DNA of 64,000 nt. Origin: Stropharia rugosoannulata. Lineage: Eukaryota > Basidiomycota > Agaricomycetes > Agaricales > Strophariaceae. The stretch is taken from assembly GCA_028532985.1 (NCBI GenBank), contig JANCIK010000007.1, positions 434,001-498,000 of the forward strand, read 5' to 3'. The notes under the pieces are model-generated. The model was not told where the DNA came from and made no database searches. It saw nothing but the letters and a program-made list of their open reading frames with translations. This document shows positions 51,604 through 64,000 of this stretch, piece after piece (position 1 is the stretch's first letter; each line of letters starts with the position of its first letter). Position numbers and translations under genes: made by a program.

Positions 51604-53569
51604 ACGGGAAACTAAATAGACAACTTACTGATGAATGGCAGCAAGAACATGTACTAGAGACAGAGTAGTATTTCCCTGGATTACTAGAATGCTCTTTGAC
51701 TTTAAACTATTACTTAGTAATGTATGAGCTTAGCCATTTTCAAAAAATTCTTCATTTACTGGGCTTGGGATACAGGACAAAGCACCAATTTTGTCCACAT
51801 ACATGTCCCTTGGGACATGTGACAGACAAACCATTTAAAATGGTACAGTAAATAGTCTTTCTTGATACTGCAGCAACCAAAAATGGGTTGGTGCCTGCAC
51901 TGTACACTGTAAGTTGATGATTTAACTCATTGTGGATCAAAACAGTGTTTTCATACCAGCCTTGAGAAGCTACATACATAGAGTGTTGGCATCTTGGTAC
52001 ACAATCCAGATAGTAATGATTAGAGCATTGGGGCCTCATATAATATAGATTGATGTACCATACAAGCCAATGTCTATAGTAGCACAAGCTAAATGGACAA
52101 ATAAATACAATAAAAATAAAAAAATAAAAAAATGGTGATTTCTTACAGTAAGTCATCTTGTTACACTATATGTAAGTTGTTAAGACTTTGAAGGCAGAGC
52201 CTATAAGTCTTGGACAATTGATCTAATCTCTTGATTGGTTGATCAAAGGTTCAAGATAATCTCTTGACAAATGTCTTGTCAAGCAACAAGACAGAGTTGT
52301 AAAGAGAGAGCTAGTAGACTTATGAGCCCTAAGTTTAGGAAAGGTAAAGAGAAGTAGATTCTCAAAGAACTAACTAGAGAGCTAGTTCAGTAACTACTAC
52401 ATCTTATATACCTATCAGTATGTAGTATAAATAACTGTACTACTCCATGGAGTCCAAAGGGGAAGCAAAACGAAGAGAGAAGTAAATATTACTTGGGTTC
52501 TGTTACCACAGGTGTGAGACCCAGGTTCCATGAGTGCAGGAGCAAGAACTTGTCCTTGTTCTTGCCTTGGAAGGGGTTAACATGTAAAAATACAGTTGCA
52601 AGTTTGTTCACTAAATAAAGGGGAAGTATGGGTACAATAAGATGAAGTAGGTCATATTGTGATAAGATAAGGGGAAAAAGATAGTACAGAGTTTGTAACA
52701 TAAGTACTCTGATACATGACACATGCACTGCTTTCAAGTTGTTTAAGATTGCACTATTAAAGTTGATTAATATTTGGTAAATATTTGGTTGACTTATCAT
52801 CAATTGGCATTTGTAGACTGCCTATGGAAGACTAACCTACTTGGAGTCTGGACTTCCTTGGGACTTCCATGACTTTTACATTAGCATGATATAACATGCA
52901 TGCACAAAACTTGAACAAATATAAGTATGTGTCCTAAAATCTTAATACTAGTTTTACTTGATCAAGCTGAGCTTGTGAATCTAGTACTTAGCAATTGCTT
53001 ATTATAGGCTATAAGTAAATGTGAACATTTCAAGATAGGAACATTTCTTGGTTGCTATATTTAAGTGAGCACTAGTAGTGGAAAAATGAATTTTACCAAA
53101 ATTCTGCTAGAAAAATTAATATACTAAATTTATTTGTAGTCTAGTACTTGTGATTGACCCATAAATTTACAAGCCATGTGATTTAGACAAGAGTACTAGA
53201 TAATCTGTATTAAATTATATTAAGACATATGAACAAGATTTATAGTAAAACTAGAGACAATACCAGTGCTGACCCATGTTTGGTGGCCAGAAATGTGCCA
53301 TTAAACATGTCATGTTTTATATAACTCACAAAAAGGTGACAAAAGAGTTTGGGGATATTAAAAATGACAAGGCTAATGCCTGTTTGCCCACCAAAATGAT
53401 GTCTCCAAAAATGGGTCAACTCCAATAATGAGTGCTAGTTTTGAGTGCTAGTGAGTGCAAAGATTTGGCAAAAATGGGCAATGGCCTTGCTTGAAAAGTA
53501 AGGTTCCCTGAGGTGGGAATTCACCATATATAGTAGTTTCATCGTCAGTTTACTCTCGTGCAAATGTTT
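51604..53569. other. AT-rich intergenic DNA, no gene recognised
   Basis: Continues the AT-rich flank seen before 35499. Short frames only (up to 134 codons), with low-complexity composition. It may hold old degraded repeats, but none is recognisable. Confidence 0.5.
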
Positions 53570-53753
53570 CGTCTGTGATCTTAGAAGCAAACACTGCCAA
53601 ATATGATCTTATACGGACAACCTCGTTTCTCTTCTGTCTGTGATCTTAGAATCAAACACTGCCAAATACAATCTTATACGGACAACCTTGTTTCTCTTGC
53701 CATCGTCTGTGATCTTGGAATCAAACATCGCCAAATATTATCTATACGGAGAG
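53570..53753. repeat. Tandem repeat, about 65-bp units
   Basis: Almost three units: GTCTGTGATCTTAGAA starts at 53571, 53636 and 53705 (periods 65 and 69). Each continues with CAAACACTGCCAAATA and ends near TATACGGACAACC. The third unit is shorter. Confidence 0.8.
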
Positions 53754-54296
53754 CATATGTACTAAGTAGTGCATCCCTTCTAAATCATCTATCTATATAA
53801 ATCATCTAAATATTCTGCTTGGCTGTGTGGCGTGCCTACTACTCTCCTGCATCGTTGGTCGTTACATCGTCTTAGTATTTGTTACTCAAGCCTATTACTT
53901 AAGCAGACTAGCAAGGCCTAATCGCCGGAGGCGATACCTAGTTGCCAGTGGACAACAGATTTGCAATGGATGTCAAAGAGGTTTGATGGTAAAAGGCTCC
54001 CACGGTACTTGTCCGGTCCGAAACCCCGGTGTTCTGTCGTCGGCAAGTCAAGATGAACTCCAAGGAAACTCCGAGTCAAGCAAAAGTCAAGACAAAAATC
54101 ACTGACAAGCAGGGATAGAGAGGTAAAACTTTCAACAGCATTTAAAATTCACAATTGATTTATGCAAAGTTTATATGAATTGACTAGTATACAATAAATT
54201 TGCAATAGATGGTACATCAGAGAATATTGAAAGAATACTACATAAAGATTCTAAACAGCAGGCAAAAACTATTGCGCAACCAATGTAGACTGGGGT
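53754..54296. other. Region before the MFS gene 3' end, no gene recognised
   Basis: Contains a 92-codon frame (53827-54105) without recognisable motifs. Otherwise AT-rich DNA. Confidence 0.4.
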
Positions 54297-56755
54297 CTAA
54301 TGAGCAAACCGGAAGTCTAAGCGCTTGTTTCCAACATCTTTTGTAGTAGCAAGGTATACGCTTTTTTGCTAGATCGAGATAGTAATTAGTATTCGAGTAT
54401 TTATAATTGGATAGAATGATAGCAAGAACAGAACGTACCTCTGAGGTCATATTATCCCATATTTTGGCCCGCTGTCTGTTGCGCCATGTATACCACGCTT
54501 TCGTACCGGGATACAAGGCTACCACGTTAAAAGCGCAAATAGCGATTAGCCAGCTATTTCCTCTACGATCTATCAGAATGAAGATATTATATCATGAGTA
54601 CTTATACACACGAGAAAGACGATCTTCGAAGACGTACAGTTCGGCGCGTCGTCTTCACGATAAATATTAGACGAAATAATAGCACTAGCCTGCACAGCCA
54701 TGTTATATACAGACGCGCTGACAGTCCTAGTAGCAACAGCGCCTGCATTGCGCGAAGTCCATCCAACCTGGACGGGATGCGAATAGGGCGCCATAATAAG
54801 AGTCGTCGAGATAGCCTGTCGATTCAAGACAAGTTTAACGATCACGCCTAACTGTGAAAATGAAATAGAACTGACATAGAAAGCCCATGGGTGCGGATTG
54901 TTGGGTAGCGAGCGCAGAGCAATCAAACAAGGCAGGATCCAAACGTCCTCTGACATAGATATGAACGAGCGCTCGTGGATCAACTCCGAAGCAAGAGCAA
55001 GACCAAACATAGTCACCATGCCACCGATCTGAGAAGGAATGGTCAGCAGGTTGATGGTAATTGTTTTGAACCTGTCATTTCGCAATCAGCTGCGTGTTTT
55101 CGTGAGTAGAATGAAGGAATGTACTTGAGCTTTTTCAGAGACAATGTTAGATACGATGCAGGGGGAGAGGCAGGGATGCCGAAAAGAAGACCGCTGGAAA
55201 GGGCGTAAAGAAAAGTAGACTTGAGGGGAAGTAACGGAGAACGCACACGCAGTACAAAGGCCAAAGATCATAATCGCATACACATGCCCACAGCTTCTTC
55301 AGGGAGATTCCTTCGCGATTATGCATGTCACCCTACGCCAAGATGATAAATATATGCGTGTCTGGTAGTGGTATGCCAAGGTATGTACCTTCGATGGATC
55401 ATCACGTAGAATGCGCGTAGTAGAGATGTACTCTTCGCGCTCAGTAAACCAACCATTGAGTCGGAACCACGTCTTGGTTTGTGTTGGAGACGGAGGCATC
55501 ATGAAGAAAGTCGCAATGCCAATTGTTAGCGTGAGCAAACCCCTGGAAGGAGATATCAGCATTGACCTCGTAGCCGATGAACAGTAGGACGAACTCGACC
55601 AGGAAGAGCCATCTAAAGGTTATACAGTGAGTGAGGAGTCTAGCCAAGGAAGAGATATATGTAAGACGAACCGCCATCCTTCTTTATCTGTGACATCACG
55701 CAGCCTCAACACTCCGACCGCCAAGAAGCTCGCGAAGATAGCGCAGACATTTGAAGAGACCCAGAATAAAGACAATCGGGTGGGCAATTCATATTTCGTA
55801 TAAAAATCTGCAATATATAAATTCACAATCAACTTGAGCAGAACATATGGAACTCACAAGTCAAGTAAAGAATCAGATCTGGAATAAAACCGCCTTGGAT
55901 GAATCTGTTACACTCAGTAAGAAGGCGAAAATTGAAAGGCTAGAAGGCAAATGAATTACCCCAGGATCGTTCGTGCTGCTAGGAAGCTTGCTCTCCCCTT
56001 GAGCCAGAACTGACAGATTGTAACAATCGACCAGAGACACATTTGAATGGGGATCCAGCGATCAGGGCCAAGCTGTGTGGTGTAATTGTAAGCACTGGTT
56101 TCCCGAACAATGAGGGAAACGTCGTACCCTTTTAGAGACCAATTGCGATGGTAGCTCCGCGCAAAGGAAGGAAAGACGGAACAATGTATTCGCTAAGTTG
56201 AAATCTTCGTTAATAGTCAGTAAAGCGGTCTTCACCCAAGAAATGCGCATATATGTACCATTACTAGTCAACCCAAGGTCCCCAAGTAGGTTGTCACTAT
56301 TTGCTTGCGAGAGGTTATTACGGTCGAGGTTCAGTGCCGAAAAACTAATAGCTGCCCATAACATGACACGCCAATCTATCTTTCTGACGAGCTCCTGGTA
56401 GGAGTTAGCCAAATGAATTGCGGAAATATATACACAGTCCACTTACCCTTTCTTCCCGGACAGTCCAACGAGCTTTGACGTCGAAGCGGTGAATGTTTTC
56501 GTACTCTGGGGTGGGCCAGTAGTGAGGAGCTAAGTCAGGATCGTCGTAGACGGATCTGCGGGTAGCAATAGCATCCAAGTCGGTAACCTTGTGCAGGCGT
56601 CGTCTGAAGAGGTGGTCATAGAGTTTGAAAGGCTTGGGCTCGCTGTCCATCAAATCATCTGTGGCAGAAGATGTAACAGACTGGGCAGCCTTCTTAACAG
56701 AGTCGTCGTCGGACGAATCCCGGCTCTTGTCTTTAGTGGGGAGGGAGACAGACAT
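54297..56755 (-). CDS. MFS transporter of the allantoate-permease (DAL5-like) family
   Basis: Multi-exon gene; the pieces read in order from MSVSLPTKDKSRDSS (56755). The hydrophilic N-terminus is followed by KIDWRVMLWAAISFSALNLDRNN and DFNLANTLFRLSFLCAELPSQ. FIQGG-type helices, NVCAIFASFLAVGVLRLRD and GLLTLTIGIATFFMMPPSP come next. Then the loop ending ILRDDPSK, TIPSQIGGMVTMFGLALASE and the helix/loop ASAIISSNIYREDDAPNYRRGN. The end is YLATTKDVGNKRLDFRFAH (stop 54297). The anion:cation symporter type with a YREDDAP motif is typical. I did not place every intron boundary. Substrate probably a vitamin or organic anion; unknown. Confidence 0.8.
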
Positions 56756-57742
56756 ACTAGGATCGCAAAGTACAGAAGGTGAAGTAGTGAACTATTCCAC
56801 TGGGATATTTAACTGGCTCCTACTAGAGTAGTAGGCGCGAGCGACAAGAGCATATGATTCAGTATGCTCAAAAGCACACCATCCTAAGCCATTTTGCAGC
56901 CTCATCGCATAACACATACCATCCGGGTTTAAAGAAGCTTCAATAAGGTCGCAGGAAAGTTGGTTTCATGCGGCCATGGCGATTTGTCTGTTATGCAGAT
57001 AGCGCTTGAAAATGGCGCAATTGCGGACATAGATTGTCGAATGAAAGACCATCTAGCAATGTATTTATACCACTGCTAGCGACAAAGAGATCAAATAGGT
57101 GAAGACACAAGAAATGAGTGACTCTGCCCGAAACTTGAGTTCTTCTTCTTTCCGTTGTATGTTATAGCGAACTGCCGTTTGAAGCAAGTTTGAGTTAGGT
57201 TGAAGTCGAATGGTAACGCCAGTCAGTCGTGAGTTTCACGGAACGCGTTCGGTCGCTGAGTCGTTTGCATATCAAAGGCAGAGAGTAGACGAGCTTTTGT
57301 TTCGAAAACACGCGTCGTATCTCTCCGTAAGAGATTGGGTGGAGCAGTCCGGCACCTGGGAGCAATCCACGGACCGCGGAGACTTGGCAAGGCAATACAT
57401 ATGACGTATGATCAACTTCAAGCCAGCTCATGAGTCGTATAAGAGAAACGTTATTAATGTCCGATCGGAAGCGTTTAGAGGATTTGCGCAAGCTAAGAAT
57501 ATTGGGAGGAAGTAGGAGGAATGCAAGAGAGTTGAATACCAAATATAGCAATCCTGAGTGCCATCACTCTCAATTTCCTCCGCCTTGTCCTCCGCAACCA
57601 CAACAGCGGCACTATTGACGCTCGCCATTGACCTCGTCCTTCTGATCTCGGCAGCTGGCTTCGTCTTAGCACTACTCCACCTGGTCTGCGATAAACCCCA
57701 AATTACTCTCCCAGCGCACTTGCGCCTGTCGACATATACAAG
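56756..57742. promoter_or_regulatory. Divergent promoter region between the MFS gene and HIRA
   Basis: About 1 kb separating oppositely directed start codons. Frames inside it lack motifs. It must contain both promoters; no clear motif seen. Confidence 0.5.
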
Positions 57743-60700
57743 ATGCACTTCACGAAGCCCGCATGGGTTATGCACAAAGACTCTGCGAAATCGGATCAGA
57801 ACAACAAACGACTCTCCATATTCTCAGTACATGTTCACCCAGATGGGTCGCGGATAGCCACTGGTGGACTCGACGCAAAAATTCGTATATGGAGCACCAA
57901 ACCGATACTCAACCAAGCGTCCGAGCTGTCAGGGAAACCGCCCAAGTCACTATGTACGCTAACAATGCATACTGGCCCAGTACTTACTGTGCGGTGGGCT
58001 CACTCTGGAAAATGGCTGGCTAGCGGGAGCGACGACGAGACTGTAATGGTGTGGGACCATGACCCGTGAGTGGCATCAACCATGTTTGAATCATAGACAC
58101 GCTGAAGGACGCGTAGAAACGCCCGTGGTAAGGTGTGGGGCACAGATGAAATCAACATAGAAGGCTGGAAACCTCTCAAAAGGCTACAGGGTCATGAAAG
58201 CGGTGAGTATATGCGTATTGTACACATCATAATTCTATGCTAAGACTGATTTCTTCTTGCAGACGTCACTGATGTCGCATGGTCACCCGGAGATAGATAT
58301 CTAGCCTCCGTAGGCTTAGACTCTGCTGTGATAGTCTGGTGTGGCTTCACATTAGGTTAGTTTACCCTACCCTCAATAATGTCTATTCTTCCCAAGCTGA
58401 AGGTCCGTAGAGCGTCTTCGAAAGCTTGATCAACATCAAGGTTTCGTAAAAGGCGTCTGCTGGGATCCCGTCGGGGAGTTCTTGGCTACTCAATCAGACG
58501 ACCGAACCGTCAAGATATGGAAGACCACGGACTGGTCTCTTGAAGCTGAAGTTACCAAGCCATTTGAAGATTCTCCAGGAAGTACTTTCTTTCGCCGGCT
58601 GAGGTTCGAAGTTCGAAGTTCTGTCCTAAACTTGTCTGCTGAATACTGTGATCAGTTGGTCTCCGGATGGAGCTCATATTACGGCCTCAAATGCTACGAA
58701 CAATAAAGGCTACGTCTTTATCGCTGCTGTTATTACCCGCAATACATGGACATCGGAAATTAGCTTGGTTGGGCATGAGAACACTGTAGAAGTCGCTGTA
58801 CGTTTCAAGTCTTATATACTGCTTTTGTGTTTTAACACTGTCGCAGTCGTACAATCCCCACATATTCCTTCGAAATGCCTCCATGCCTATATCTACATCT
58901 AACATCTGTTCAGTAGTTGCTCTAGGTGCTGACGACAGATCTGTTTCCGTTTGGCAAACCAAGTCGGCTCGACCACTCATTGTTGCAAAAGAAGTCTTTG
59001 AACGACAGATAATGGATCTCAGTTGGTAAGGTGTCATGTTATATCCTTTCATTACAGTCCTGATGTTCTGCGTAAGGTCTTGGGATGGCCTTACATTGTA
59101 CGCAGCTTCTTCAGATGGTACAATTGCTGCTTTCCAGTTCGATGCAGCAGAACTTGAAGGCATCGCATCCGAATCGGATCAGGAACAGTATCTCGCAAAA
59201 TTTGGTTTTGTTCCACCACCCCTACCCGAAGGCTATTCTCATGTTTCTAAACAAGACCAAGTCCCTGCTGTCCGTACTCATAGTGATCTTCCGAACGGAT
59301 TTGACAATCGCGCGTCAAGTCATGGACCGGAGAAGGTTAACATTCTCGTTGCGAAAAGGGCGCCGAAAGACAAGAAGCGGGCGGCACTCATGACGAACGG
59401 TTCGAGTATACCTACCAATGCCACCCCAATCTCCTCAGTCTCTCACAGTCAGCCGAATGGCATTTCCGCAAGCGTACGAAGGACTCAGCTTAGTCACCTT
59501 CCTGAAATGCCCGCACAGTCGATATCTCGATCAAATTCGATGCAGACTCCAAGTAATAATTACGCGTTTCCGGCTCCTGCTGAACAGCAGTTTGTGGAAC
59601 CCAGCGACGTCTGGATGCCTCGCGATGTCGGGCAGACGATGGATCTCGACGTACACATTGATGCATTTGAAACAACCGTTCAGGCTACGGGAAAGGGCAA
59701 GCAAAAGGCAGCCATGGAAGAAGGGGATCGGCCTAGGCCTCGCACCCTCGGCGGCGACCGCCCTGTTGAGCCACACGTCGTAAAGCCCATAACAAACTGG
59801 ACACCGTCGCGCTCCAGTACTACAGCGCACGTTCCATTGCCATGGGTGGGCTCGTCGACACCGAATAAACTTGATCTACTCCTCCCACTGCCACCACTCT
59901 TGTCATTTTTGACCTCCGAATTGGGAGAACAGCGTCAGTTGGAGGCGAGGAATGTGGAGGAAGCTGGTATGATTCATGTTGATTACTTCTTGGGTGATTT
60001 ATTCATGTTCACGCAGGCATCACGGAGGTCGCGTTCGTCGTGGGGATTCGGCCAGAATGGTTGGATTATCTGCCGTCGCCGGTGCTACTCTTAAAGGCAA
60101 CGCATTCATATTGTGCAGTCGCGATGGAGGATGGGTGTATCAACGTGTACAGTCATACCGGCCGAAGGTAAGTGCATCTGAATGCGAGGTTAAAGTCGTG
60201 CATTTCATCTCTGATTCGGTACCTCCAGATTGATGCCAACGATAACACTTGGAGTCCCGTGTTCTATCATGGAGGGAAATAAGAACTCCCTTCTCGTTAT
60301 AACCATCAGTGGGCAGTTATATTCCTGGTAAGTAGACATTTTTTTATCGTAATGTGCCCACAGAGTAAATGCCTGGACAGGAACATCAAGAAACATTGCG
60401 TTAATTTCGCTCCTGTCTCTATCGGGACATTATTGAGCTCCTCACCAAATACAACGATTGTGTCTGCGGGTGTTCGTGAGAACGGTGTCCCTATCATCCA
60501 CTGTACTAATGGCGTCGTATATTCGTATGACGCCGCCTTGTCTACCTGGGTCAAGCTTGCGGAGACCTGGTGGGCTGAAGGCTCAGATGTCTGGCAGGGC
60601 AGGCAGCGCGGCAATGCGTCGACCGCGAACCGCGGCATCGTATCTGTAATCGAAAGCAGTCTAGCCGGCATGGTCGACGAGAGTTCGCTGGCTAGCAAAC

Positions 60701-61187
60701 GTCGCCCTGAGTACTGGTCTGTTGCGCTGACGCTTGGCCATCTGGAGACGCGCATATTCGGAGCGGATCTGCTAACAAGTCCGGGAGAATACAAGCATAT
60801 GTTGCAGGTGTATGCGAAGAGGCTCGCGGACGAGGGTTTCAGGGGGAAAGCAGAGGAGCTCGTCAAAGAGCTGTTTGGGCCGGTGTACTGGTGCGTTCTA
60901 GCCCCCACTCTGTCGCCCTTGGAGTGGAGCTAACGGTCAACGTGGGTCTCCGTGTATGTCCTCCAGGCGGCCTGGCGGACGGGACGATACATGGAATCCG
61001 AATGTGGCCGGGTTTGCGAAGCGTGATTTGTTACGGGATGTTTTAAGTATCTTTGGTATGTTCTACCCTTCTGGTATGTAGAGTTTTTAATAACTGTATG
61101 CTCTTTTCAGGGAAGAGCAGAACCTTAACTGGACTTGCTATGGAATGGCAAGATACCCTAAAAAGAGCAGCGACTGAAGAACATTAG
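57743..61187 (+). CDS. HIR1: Histone chaperone HIRA/Hir1 (WD-repeat)
   Basis: Nuclear HIR-complex subunit that deposits H3-H4 outside S phase. It starts MHFTKPAWVMHKD with KRLSIFSVHVHPDGSRIATGG. WD40 repeats: DAKIRIWSTKP, TMHTGPVLTVRWAHSGKWLASGS, HESDVTDVAWSPGDRYLASVGLDSAVIVW, HQGFVKGVCWDPVGEFLATQSDDRTVKIW, SWSPDGAHITASNA and GADDRSVSVW. A linker with KKRAALM and low complexity follows. The Hira domain is at the C-terminus: GITEVAFVVGIRPEWLDYLPSP, then MEDGCINVYSHTGRR, GTLLSSSPNTTIVSAG and SRTLTGLAMEW. About ten exons with short introns; the first is 57743-58065. The stop is at 61185-61187. The full domain set is present. Confidence 0.92.
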
Positions 61188-63131
61188 TATTATTTTTATG
61201 TCTTTGGCGGTGCTATTATCCTTATTTTATTCTCTGGATGGAGACTTACGACTTTCCCTCGATGTTCTAATGATCTGTATGTCACTATATGATATGTACT
61301 GTTTAGCCACCATGCGTAATCTGTTTTCATTCTGTTTCCTTTCCTGGTGCCAGAGGTTATGTTGCATTACATGACCCCCATCAAGACAAGGTAAAGAGCC
61401 CGATCGTTTCGCCGCAAGCCGCAGTAGTACCCTTGCCAGTTGGTATGTGTCTGCTCCGCTTCACTCGTCGACTTCCATATCTGATGCGTCTTGCTCCCCT
61501 CGCTTCGGCTTGACAGGTGAATTAGAGGCTGTGATTCCTGCAAGGTCCCACCCGTTAGAGTGCATGGTAAAAGAATGAGGCTCTGGTTAATGGGTCAATT
61601 TATGCATATGGATATGAGATGGACATACAAGTGCCTGTCTGACGCAGGTATGACGGTTGTGGTGTGACGTTCAAGGTAGGTATTCGATAGCCTTTACACA
61701 ATATGATCGTGTTGATTGACTATGTTCATACTAAGTTATTAACGAGCCAAGGCTGAATATACAGAAGGGGGCCGATCCTTTGATCATTATCTCGATTTTC
61801 TTCTGGCAGTCGATCAGGGCGAAATACGTTATATTATCCCAGTATATTTCTTGTGTTCCGTTACCGAGTTAGGCGCCCGCTAACCAGCATTCTTTAGCTA
61901 TCCTACTATTGTCGATGGTGTTAGAAGAATCAAGTTTGCAGCGATAGAGCAATCCTGGACAGCTGTTACCCTGTCGTCAACTGCTCTGTACACCCTCCGC
62001 CCTTGCTATTTAGGTCCATCTATTTTGAGGGCTGCTAACTGTAGCTCCAAAAATTTCGGCGCCCTTCAAGGACTCACTTAGTGCGGGCAGGAATACCCGC
62101 AAGGCCGACGCCTGCCCGCCCGCCCTCATGTAATCAACCGACTCAGCTTCAGGCTCGGGATGTATATGTCGGTGTCCGAGGCAGAATATTATGCTACACC
62201 GTACCGACGCCGGCTGCTGGCACTGGTGTAGCATACCTTACGTGTCGAAATCACGCTGGTAAATGCTGGTGAATAACTAAGTGATTACTGCGCAGCACAT
62301 ACATAGCTGCACGGCGTTGAACATTAAGCGACCTGTCAACGAAGGAACACATTTCTGTCGATCTGCAACACTCGTACACGCATAGAGTATGTATGTAAGC
62401 AAGCAATCATACCTTCACTAGTCCACTTCACTTGATTGGCTTACAGTATCGCTAAGTCATTAGCCTTCCTTCCCACGTGATAGATGTGGCACAATAGCAA
62501 CGGAGGGAGGTTGAGGGGAGCTGCTTACGCACCCCGGTCCTCCATACTTATCGAGACCACGGCACATCAAGCCTCGAGCGGTGTGGCAAGGAACAGGATC
62601 ATGATCAGGGTTTCCTGCTCCCTGTTGATGCAGAGAACTTGCAAAGAACTCGCAGAAGTTAACAACTCCGCCGACTACTATCCAGGCCCATCTATGTTTC
62701 GAGGAGATTATTGAAGTCTTTCGCAACTCTTCGGTTGCTCTTGAAAAAGATAGGGTTTTGAGAGGCGTTACACATATATCAATGCTGCTCAAGTCAGTCT
62801 ATTCTAGACCAGTCTGGCAACGAATAGAGACTAATGATGTGTCTGAAGAGGAAACGTGGAGAGCAGATAGCTGGCTTGTTTCGGCATGTGACTGGTTAGT
62901 GATCGGTGATGTGCTTGCTCATCCGCTTGATCATTTCCGAGCGAGGGCGGTACCTCGGCCTCGTTGATGATGTCAGGTCTATGCATGGCTCACGTTCAGT
63001 CCTACCTTAGGCGATGCATAAATAATAGCCGTGCATTCCCCAGCAGTCTCTCCATCATCTCTCGCCCTTCTCCGCTCTCTTCCATCCAGCAACACCACCG
63101 CCTCTTATTCAAAACCTCACTCTATTCCACA
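61188..63131. other. Intergenic region, no gene recognised
   Basis: About 1.9 kb with short frames only. It includes the HIRA 3' flank and the promoter of the next gene. The last 100 bp before 63132 are rich in CT/CAC tracts (typical leader). Confidence 0.5.
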
Positions 63132-64000
63132 ATGTCCAAGCCCGTTTCTGAAATCGTCCAGCGCGAGGTCAGTACAGACTGAGCTCGGTCAAGCTGCGCA
63201 CGCTTTACTGACTGCATTTTGGACGCGCAGGTTGCCCCCGGAGTATGGACCTTCTCAAAGTGCGTTGTCATTCATGGCTTAGTATGAGACATTATCCTCA
63301 ACGCTCATTTTGCAGACCTTTTGCCCGCTTCGGCGTGTGGCCCATTGGCGGACGCTCGACTGCCATTAAGCTGAGCGACGGAGGCGTCTGGGTTCTTGCG
63401 TCCACTCCGCTCGACGACGACACCAAAGCCAAGCTGCGCGAACTCGGACCCGTCAAGTACGCACTTGTCGCTTTGATGCTATGACTGCCTCTGACCTGCG
63501 ACCATAAATAGATACATCGTGTCTCCGGACGCCGTGCACCATCTGTACCTCGGTACGTATATTTTTGTCCTCTGCGCTGGGAATTTGCTCAATTGATGCG
63601 CGCTGGTAGGCGAGTTCAAGAAGGAATACCCCGAGGCCAAGCTCATCGCACCCCAAGCGGCCATCGAGCGCCACAACGACCCCGAGCTCAAGTTCGACGG
63701 CGCCTGGGGACGTGACCCGGCTGGCACCAAGTACGGTTTCGAGGACGACATTGAGCACCTGTGCGTACCCTCCCAGACGTGCGCATGCGCGAACGAACAT
63801 ACTGACCCATGCGTACAGGTTTTTCTCTGGTTTCGAGACGAAGGAAGTCGCGTTCCTGCACAAGCCATCCAAGTCGCTCATCGAGGCCGACTTGTTGTTC
63901 AACCTCCACTCAGTAAAGGAGCAGTACTCGCGCACTAAGCAGTCTAGCAAGTTCCTCGGCATCGGCGGTCTCAAGATCGGCCCCAAGTCGTGGATCTACC
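63132..64000 (+). CDS. DUF4336 protein (partial at the right edge)
   Basis: Exons 63132-63167, 63231-63259, 63316-63456, 63512-63552, 63610-63760 and 63819 to the window end join to MSKPVSEIVQREVAPGVWTF, then SKPFARFGVWPIGGRSTAIK. VKYIVSPDAVHHLYLGEFKK, EYPEAKLIAPQAAIERHND, LFFSGFETKEVAFLHKPSKS and LIEADLLFNLHSVKEQYSR follow. This is the DUF4336 family (metallo-beta-lactamase-fold-like, HHLYLGEF motif). Enzymatic role unknown. The C-terminus lies beyond the window. Confidence 0.85.

Noticed and set aside
51752..52156. 134-codon frame in AT-rich DNA
   Set aside because: Low-complexity aromatic/Tyr-rich composition, no homology recognised, no splice support.

Overview
The window is nuclear DNA of a filamentous basidiomycete, most likely an Agaricomycete. 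The host genes carry many short (about 45-65 bp) GT-AG introns. They include a HET-domain gene, a NIPA-type Mg transporter, RPS26, the histone chaperone HIRA and a DUF4336 protein. Two tRNA genes have introns at the canonical position. Over half of the window is retrotransposon sequence. All calls come from reading the sequence and from remembered family motifs; no search was run.

Layout. 1-12443: a decayed tandem array of a Ty3/Gypsy family (here 'family A', minus strand) in which neighbouring units share an LTR. It carries two 968-bp solo LTRs of another family in opposite orientation. 12444-21000: a graveyard of a transposase-like pseudogene broken by a solo family-A LTR, a Tc1/mariner fragment and a degenerate hAT element. 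21278-34874: host genes (tRNA-Pro, tRNA-Val, NIPA, RPS26, a secreted CBM19-like protein, HET, two unknown genes, a PARP-finger protein). 35499-51603: a complete, very young 16.1-kb Ty3/Gypsy element ('family B') inserted in AT-rich DNA. 54297-64000: host genes (MFS transporter, HIRA, DUF4336).

The main discovery candidate is element B. It has two 1414-bp LTRs with one difference seen, a PBS-like site, a polypurine tract and gag, pro and pol in three overlapping frames. A candidate -1 slippery site lies at each frame junction. Between pol and the 3' LTR it carries about 5.4 kb of cargo: four spliced genes on the opposite strand, each with its own TATA-like box. Their exon phases join into open proteins of about 640, 141, 143 and 347 aa. 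Gene 1 has a homologue in the same antisense place in family A, still fully open (609 codons, 4 exons) although gag is broken and most of pol is deleted.

The whole of element B (LTRs, coding regions, introns and spacers) is studded with the near-palindrome CCGCTGAGCGG and its variants. At homologous places family A has other short motifs, often TGCRYGCA-like. Gene 1 encodes a six-cysteine cluster resembling Zn2Cys6 DNA-binding domains, which read CGG/CCG triplets; the motif is CCG-N5-CGG. My inference is a self-recognition system, possibly anti-silencing and analogous to plant VANDAL/VANC systems: a cargo protein that binds a motif spread through its own element and co-diverges with it. Family A shows CpG-to-TpG/CpA decay, as expected where repeats are cytosine-methylated.
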